Source: Bacillota bacterium (lineage in GTDB: Bacteria; Bacillota_I; Bacilli_A; RFN20; CAG-826). Taken from it: a DNA stretch of 64,000 bases. The notes under the pieces are model-generated. The model had not been told where the DNA came from. It did not search any database and saw only the letters and a program-made list of their open reading frames with translations. Position numbers and translations under genes: made by a program. Location of the stretch: the NCBI GenBank assembly GCA_023393065.1, contig JAEWMX010000007.1, positions 15,661 to 79,660 on the forward strand, written 5' to 3'. Position 1 is the first letter of the stretch; every line of letters starts with the position of its first letter. Positions 60,201-64,000 of this stretch are shown one piece after another.

Positions 60201-60243
60201 ATTCTTGTTCTTAAGCCGCGAAAAGATATCGGCTTTTATTTGA

Positions 60244-60281
60244 TAAAATAAAATAGGCTCGATTTTTTACCGAGCCTATTT
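60244..60281 (-). terminator. Terminator of the GH13 lipoprotein gene
   Basis: A perfect 11-bp stem AAATAGGCTCG/CGAGCCTATTT with a 9-nt loop, followed on the minus strand by TATTTTATC. It lies 18 nt after the stop codon. Confidence 0.8.
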
Positions 60282-60298
60282 AACAAACAAGGCTGCTA

Positions 60299-62773
60299 TT
60301 ACACTTTCGAAATCACGATTCCGTATGCTTGCAGTTGCGTGGAAGTCGCATTCCAATCAAGAACAACGGTTCCGGGACTAATATTAACGGTTGTTGAGCC
60401 ACAGTTTACATATATCTTATAGGTAACACCGCCACCAGAAATTTGGAAGTGATGAACATCGGCATTTGTGCCAAAATCCCATCCGGTATAATCGCCATTA
60501 ATTGGGAAGTCAGGAAGGTTTTTCACGGCTGCGAGTTCGCGATATAGAGCAAGCATGCTATTAGTGTCTGTATCTTGCTCGGACGCACTCTTAAGAGTAT
60601 TTTTGTTATAGTTGTCGTGTTCAACAGAATACATATTAAAACGATAGCCGGTCGTTCTGGAATCGCTACTTCCCCACTTAAAAGGCTGGCGATACCACCG
60701 GTCCATATTATTAGCATTGGTGGCATTGTCTTGCGATGTGTTGCCCGACATGCCGAGTTCATCGCCGTAGTAAATCCAACTTAAGCCAGGTTGCATTAAA
60801 GTGATGGCGGCGTGCGTTTGAGCTTTTTTAATCTGCGTAGCAAGATTGGCTCCGCCGATAGTCGGGTTGTTGGCAAGGCTGCTTCCGCCGCTTGCGACGT
60901 TGATGTGGTTAATGGCCCGTAAAACGTCGTGATTTGACGTGAATGCCCCACCGATATAATCACTTCTGTGTGAACGGCTGACGTTTTCAGTGCCATTGCC
61001 TTCTTGAGCATTGATCTCAGCGCTACCGTTCAGCTTGAGATAGTTATACTCAAGGTTATGATAATAAAGACCAAAATCGAATTGCGAATCCATGGCCTTT
61101 AAATATGGCGTCATGCGGTCGTCCCAGCCATCGAAGTTCTCTCCAACTAAGAAGGCATTAGGGTAATCGGCTTTAAGCTTATAAGAGAACTCTTTCCAGA
61201 AAGCGAGGTTTTTCGACATATTCGACGAATAGTCAAATTTAACAGTGACGGTTTCCATTTTTTCTTCGTCGTAATAAGTTCTCGTTCCCGTATCGCTGAC
61301 GACGAGGTCGCCGCTTTTGTAAGCTTCATCTAACATATAAATATGTTTGACCGCGTCGAGGCGGAAACCATCGACTCCGAATTCAAGCCATTCTTTGGCC
61401 ATTTCAATAACTAGATCGCGAGTGATTTGGGCATCGTAGTTTAACTCGGCCATTCCGGAACCGAATTTGCCATAATAGTAATAGTTTGATTCGCCATCGC
61501 GGTACCAGTCCGGATGTGTTTCGACGGGTATCTCAGTATAGGTTGCGGTTGTCGTTCCATAACCCGGGTCAGTCGGAGCGGGTACGGATCCTTCGTTCCA
61601 CTTGCGGACCAAGTCACCTTTGTATTTCCAGTGATACATATCGCGGTAGCTGAACTCAGCTTGTGTGACCGGATGAGTTCCTGCTTCGGCTCTTTGCGAT
61701 TTTTTAAACCACACATTATTTTTCGAAGTGTGGTTGATGACAAAATCCATCAAGATGGTCATGCCTCTTTCATGGACTTCGTCCACTAATTCGCGATAGT
61801 CATCCATCGTTCCGAATTTGGAATCGACCTTGCTGAAATCAGTAACATCGTATCCATGATAACTCTCCGATTGTTGAATCGGCGTCAGCCATAAGCAATT
61901 GACATTCAATTCTTCAAGATATTCCAAGCTGTTGATGATACCGCGAATATCGCCCATCCCATCGCCGTTAGAATCGGCAAAGCTGGCGACGAAGATTTGA
62001 TAGCCGATGCCCATCGAGGATTTGAAAGTCGCAGACGTCGCGGTCTGTGAGTAACTATCAGTTGAGCTTTCGACGTCGGATTCGGAGCGATATTCACCAC
62101 TCGTATCATCGACGACAGGATTTTCGATATAGTTTGGATCGTAGGAAAAAGAATAGTCGCCGACACTTCCTTGGACGCAGAAGATGTGAATCGAGCCATT
62201 CAAGCGCTTGTGGCTATCGATATCATCGATATAGGTATTCGCCCCGCCATCGCTTACCCAATGGCTGCCGCCCCCCATGTACTGTTCGACAATGAGTAAG
62301 AAGCCGATGCGCGTCGCGCCGACAAAGCCGGTATTTTCGCCGGTTTTGCCGCCGATGATGTTCGTGGCGTCTAAGTCGATATCGACAATCCGGCCGGATT
62401 GCAAGATATCGTGACCGCTGCCACCGATGTTGGTCATCCAGTCGCCTGGCATCTCATAAAAAGCATCTTTGACATTTTGATTCGTCGCGCAATAAAGGGA
62501 GCCTTCGAGATCTTGAGGAGCATTTTGCCAGATCCACAAGGCATAGGCATCGTATTCTGCAAAAGGAGCGCTCGGCCTTAAATAGTGAAGATAGAGATGA
62601 TTGCTCTCTGACCAAGTATTGAGCCAATCATCATAATCATCGATTTCTTCGATAGAAGTATTCGAGGTATCGGATATGTCGGTCGAATTGCTGTCGCCGC
62701 TTGAACCTCCGTCACAGCCGACGATCATGAATAACGAGAGAAGTAAGGCGCTAATCTTTTGAATTTTCGACAT
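60299..62773 (-). CDS. GH13 alpha-amylase/pullulanase-like lipoprotein
   Basis: Lipobox IVGC and an acidic Ser/Asp spacer anchor this 824-aa enzyme. A CBM41-like glucan-binding module (about 45-195: LYLHYLRP, YDAYALWIW) precedes the GH13 barrel. The nucleophile Asp is in GVDGFRLDAVKH (near 468), the acid/base Glu in LVGENFDGW (near 545) and the third carboxylate in TSNHDVLRA (near 611). DSNGDGMGDIRGI is typical of the oligo-1,6-glucosidase/amylase group. I start at the ATG at 62773 because AAAGGAG ends 5 nt before it; a GTG lies 6 nt upstream. It follows a starch-binding lipoprotein gene by 27 nt. Confidence 0.93.
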   Translation of the reverse strand: MSKIQKISALLLSLFMIVGCDGGSSGDSNSTDISDTSNTSIEEIDDYDDWLNTWSESNHLYLHYLRPSAPFAEYDAYALWIWQNAPQDLEGSLYCATNQNVKDAFYEMPGDWMTNIGGSGHDILQSGRIVDIDLDATNIIGGKTGENTGFVGATRIGFLLIVEQYMGGGSHWVSDGGANTYIDDIDSHKRLNGSIHIFCVQGSVGDYSFSYDPNYIENPVVDDTSGEYRSESDVESSTDSYSQTATSATFKSSMGIGYQIFVASFADSNGDGMGDIRGIINSLEYLEELNVNCLWLTPIQQSESYHGYDVTDFSKVDSKFGTMDDYRELVDEVHERGMTILMDFVINHTSKNNVWFKKSQRAEAGTHPVTQAEFSYRDMYHWKYKGDLVRKWNEGSVPAPTDPGYGTTTATYTEIPVETHPDWYRDGESNYYYYGKFGSGMAELNYDAQITRDLVIEMAKEWLEFGVDGFRLDAVKHIYMLDEAYKSGDLVVSDTGTRTYYDEEKMETVTVKFDYSSNMSKNLAFWKEFSYKLKADYPNAFLVGENFDGWDDRMTPYLKAMDSQFDFGLYYHNLEYNYLKLNGSAEINAQEGNGTENVSRSHRSDYIGGAFTSNHDVLRAINHINVASGGSSLANNPTIGGANLATQIKKAQTHAAITLMQPGLSWIYYGDELGMSGNTSQDNATNANNMDRWYRQPFKWGSSDSRTTGYRFNMYSVEHDNYNKNTLKSASEQDTDTNSMLALYRELAAVKNLPDFPINGDYTGWDFGTNADVHHFQISGGGVTYKIYVNCGSTTVNISPGTVVLDWNATSTQLQAYGIVISKV

Positions 62774-62800
62774 ATGCACTCCTTTTATGAAAATTAAGCA

Positions 62801-63520
62801 TCAAGATGCTAAGTAGATAGACCAAGTTCCTGAGCACACGTTTGCCGGGTTATCGTCGTGCCACACGATTTCTTCGCCGATGATGTACAAATTATTGTTT
62901 CCGGCTTGCATGATATTTAAGTCGGCGGTCTGGGCGTTCCAGTCGACAATCGGCTCATTTGGCGAGACGCGGACGAAAATGAAGTTCGTATATTGCTCGG
63001 GAAGAGTATAGGCATAAACATCGCCCGCGACATTATTCATTTTGATACCCGGCCACTCAAAATTGTGGCTTTCGCCTTCCCAAGCATAAGCGGCAACGGT
63101 TCCGCCATCGATCTTCCAATACTCGGGAATATCTACATAAAATACTCGATCTTGCACTTCGGTTTCTATCCAAATCGCGAATAAGGTTAAGTCTGAAGTG
63201 ACTGTATCGCTAGCAAAATTCCAAGCAATGGTGCCATTTATGGTAGTCGCCCAATGCTCAAAATCGTAGCCGATGCGCACCGGTTCGGTTGGCTCGGTCA
63301 CAAAGCCTAAATAAGAAATAGTTTGCGACATAGGAGCGCCCTGCGCACCTTCGTAGTTCAAATTAAATGTCACTGTGTATGTCGAATTTAAGTCGACCGA
63401 TGTGTTCGAATTTGATTCTAACGAATCGCTCGAATCTCCATTGCAGGAAGCGACAGCAAAAGAAAACAAGATGATAGGTAACAGGGTTGTAAGTTTTATT
63501 GGTTTCATAATCTTATCCAT
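62801..63520 (-). CDS. Starch-binding lipoprotein with InlB-type repeat
   Basis: Lipobox VASC (Cys near residue 26) and a Ser/Asn spacer lead to one InlB/Flg_new repeat (about 48-115: VTFNLNYEGAQG, IGYDFEHWAT, LTLFAIW). A C-terminal module of about 120 residues then resembles CBM25/26 starch-binding domains (AAYAWEG, FEWPGIKM, VYAYTLPEQYTNFIFVR, DWNAQTADL). No catalytic domain is present. It is 239 aa and is probably the glucan-capturing partner of the GH13 lipoprotein encoded 27 nt downstream. The start could also be the ATG four codons later. Confidence 0.85.
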   Translation of the reverse strand: MDKIMKPIKLTTLLPIILFSFAVASCNGDSSDSLESNSNTSVDLNSTYTVTFNLNYEGAQGAPMSQTISYLGFVTEPTEPVRIGYDFEHWATTINGTIAWNFASDTVTSDLTLFAIWIETEVQDRVFYVDIPEYWKIDGGTVAAYAWEGESHNFEWPGIKMNNVAGDVYAYTLPEQYTNFIFVRVSPNEPIVDWNAQTADLNIMQAGNNNLYIIGEEIVWHDDNPANVCSGTWSIYLAS

Positions 63521-63566
63521 ATCTATACTCTTATCTTAAACTTGTTTTATAAATAGAATTCGATAA

Positions 63567-63752
63567 TTAGGTCGAACACCTTTCTAATAGAAAGATGACA
63601 CCCAAAGAAAGAGCTAATCCAACGCCGTACATCAGGAAATAGAAGACTTTGTATCCTCTTGTCATCTTTGGCAGTCCTGATTCCTTCTTCGGATTACCGT
63701 CTTCATCATAGGCGGAGACGATTTCGCTTTTCTCGTTTTTCTTTTTTGACAT
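63567..63752 (-). CDS. Small single-helix membrane protein
   Basis: The 61-aa protein has a charged N-terminal half (Lys/Glu/Asp-rich, 1-30) and one membrane helix (about 34-55, FYFLMYGVGLALSLGVIFLL). No family is recognised. It is 46 nt upstream of the starch-binding lipoprotein gene on the same strand. A small palindrome lies before the start codon. Confidence 0.6.
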   Translation of the reverse strand: MSKKKNEKSEIVSAYDEDGNPKKESGLPKMTRGYKVFYFLMYGVGLALSLGVIFLLERCST

Positions 63753-63762
63753 TATCTTAGTT

Positions 63763-63777
63763 TAACGCTAAGCGTTA
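63763..63777. promoter_or_regulatory. Palindrome upstream of the small membrane protein gene
   Basis: TAACGC-TAA-GCGTTA, a perfect 6-3-6 inverted repeat ending 10 nt before the start codon. It may be an operator. Confidence 0.35.
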
Positions 63778-63821
63778 TTAAACTATTTTTATTGTAATGA
63801 GTATTTATAGAAACAACAAGT

Positions 63822-63850
63822 AAATAAAAGGCGCCGGTAAGGGCGCCTAA
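63822..63850 (-). terminator. Rho-independent terminator near the right edge
   Basis: A 7-bp GC-rich stem AGGCGCC/GGCGCCT with loop CTTACC (minus strand), followed by TTTATTTA. It probably ends a transcript that enters from beyond the window on the minus strand. Confidence 0.75.
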
Positions 63851-63852
63851 AA

Positions 63853-64000
63853 GTAAAAGCTTAGTACTAGAATTCGGGTCTTTGACACTTTGTAAATAAT
63901 TTTGGTTTGGACTTTGAGAGGTACCCTATGGGTATTTTTTCTTGTGTTGTCAAATCGCCCTTCGAAAAGTGTAGTAATTTTTTGAAAAACTTTGTTATAA
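63853..64000. other. Right edge, no gene recognised
   Basis: AT-rich sequence with no convincing coding frame. A short hairpin TACCC/GGGTA followed by TTTTTTC (plus strand, 63920-63942) and a TTGACA on the minus strand (around 63946-63951) are the only signals seen. Confidence 0.4.

Noticed and set aside
1..64000. CRISPR arrays, prophage or insertion sequences
   Set aside because: No regularly spaced direct repeats, transposase, integrase or phage structural genes were seen on either strand.
1..64000. Mycoplasma-type genetic code (TGA as Trp)
   Set aside because: TGA closes genes, for example at 23757-23759, and conserved Trp positions use TGG.

Overview
The window is a densely packed chromosomal segment from a Gram-positive-type bacterium, most likely Bacillota (class Bacilli, towards the Erysipelotrichales/Acholeplasma-like lineages). 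Supporting signs are Asn T-box control of asnA, a cdaA-glmM pair, lipobox lipoproteins, PNP/ArcA/AsnA of Firmicutes type and a CDS-rich layout with AT-rich spacers. TGA is used as a stop (for example the end of the ABC gene at 23757-23759) and TGG for Trp, so the standard bacterial code applies and not the Mycoplasma code. The lineage is an inference; no rRNA is present.

Layout. 1-6.5 kb: the 3' part of a secreted M28 peptidase, gltX with tRNA-Glu behind it, tRNA-Gly, and an operon RDD protein - deoD - NERD-like protein - membrane protein. 6.5-10.2 kb: a short SPFH-like protein, the yutG-cdaA-glmM operon (c-di-AMP and cell-wall precursor synthesis) and three tRNAs. 10.2-21.8 kb: a P-type ATPase under a yybP-ykoY (Mn2+) riboswitch, a 5'-nucleotidase lipoprotein, a DUF2779 nuclease-like protein, a DUF1858-DUF438/hemerythrin/PAS pair, T-box-controlled asnA, a membrane GGDEF protein and a DUF5677-like protein. 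22-33 kb: a heterodimeric ABC exporter, a 16-codon HTH-regulator remnant, a flavodoxin, an aldo/keto reductase, typA, a secreted OB-repeat protein and a DEAD-box helicase. 33-38.6 kb: a CBS protein, a NUDIX-GNAT fusion, a methyltransferase and two surface proteins with TasA/camelysin-like leaders, followed by the longest gene-free stretch (38208-38603).

38.6-45.8 kb is the most interesting region: one RNF ion-pumping oxidoreductase operon, rnfC-D-G-E-A-(66-aa Cys-rich membrane protein)-B, continuing into a NusG-II protein, a Gx transporter and apbE. It differs from textbook RNF in three ways. RnfB stops after its first Fe-S domain. A small NqrM-like four-Cys membrane protein sits between rnfA and rnfB. 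The FMN-attachment motifs of RnfG and RnfD both read [S/T]-V-T instead of S-G-A-T.

46-55.4 kb: an alpha/beta hydrolase, a GH3 beta-glucosidase with an intact NERD protein, a ZIP transporter, enolase, arginine deiminase, an MGMT-type alkyltransferase, a membrane acyltransferase and tRNA-Ala. 55.5-64 kb: an extracellular alpha-glucan locus with two GH13 amylases, a starch-binding lipoprotein, a leucine-rich-repeat lipoprotein and a membrane-anchored surface protein.

Together the genes suggest a fermentative heterotroph that degrades extracellular starch-like glucans and beta-glucosides, uses glycolysis and arginine deimination, and couples ferredoxin/NADH redox balance to an ion gradient through RNF. 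It makes c-di-AMP and probably c-di-GMP. Nine tRNA genes are scattered singly or in a short cluster, and all of them encode CCA.
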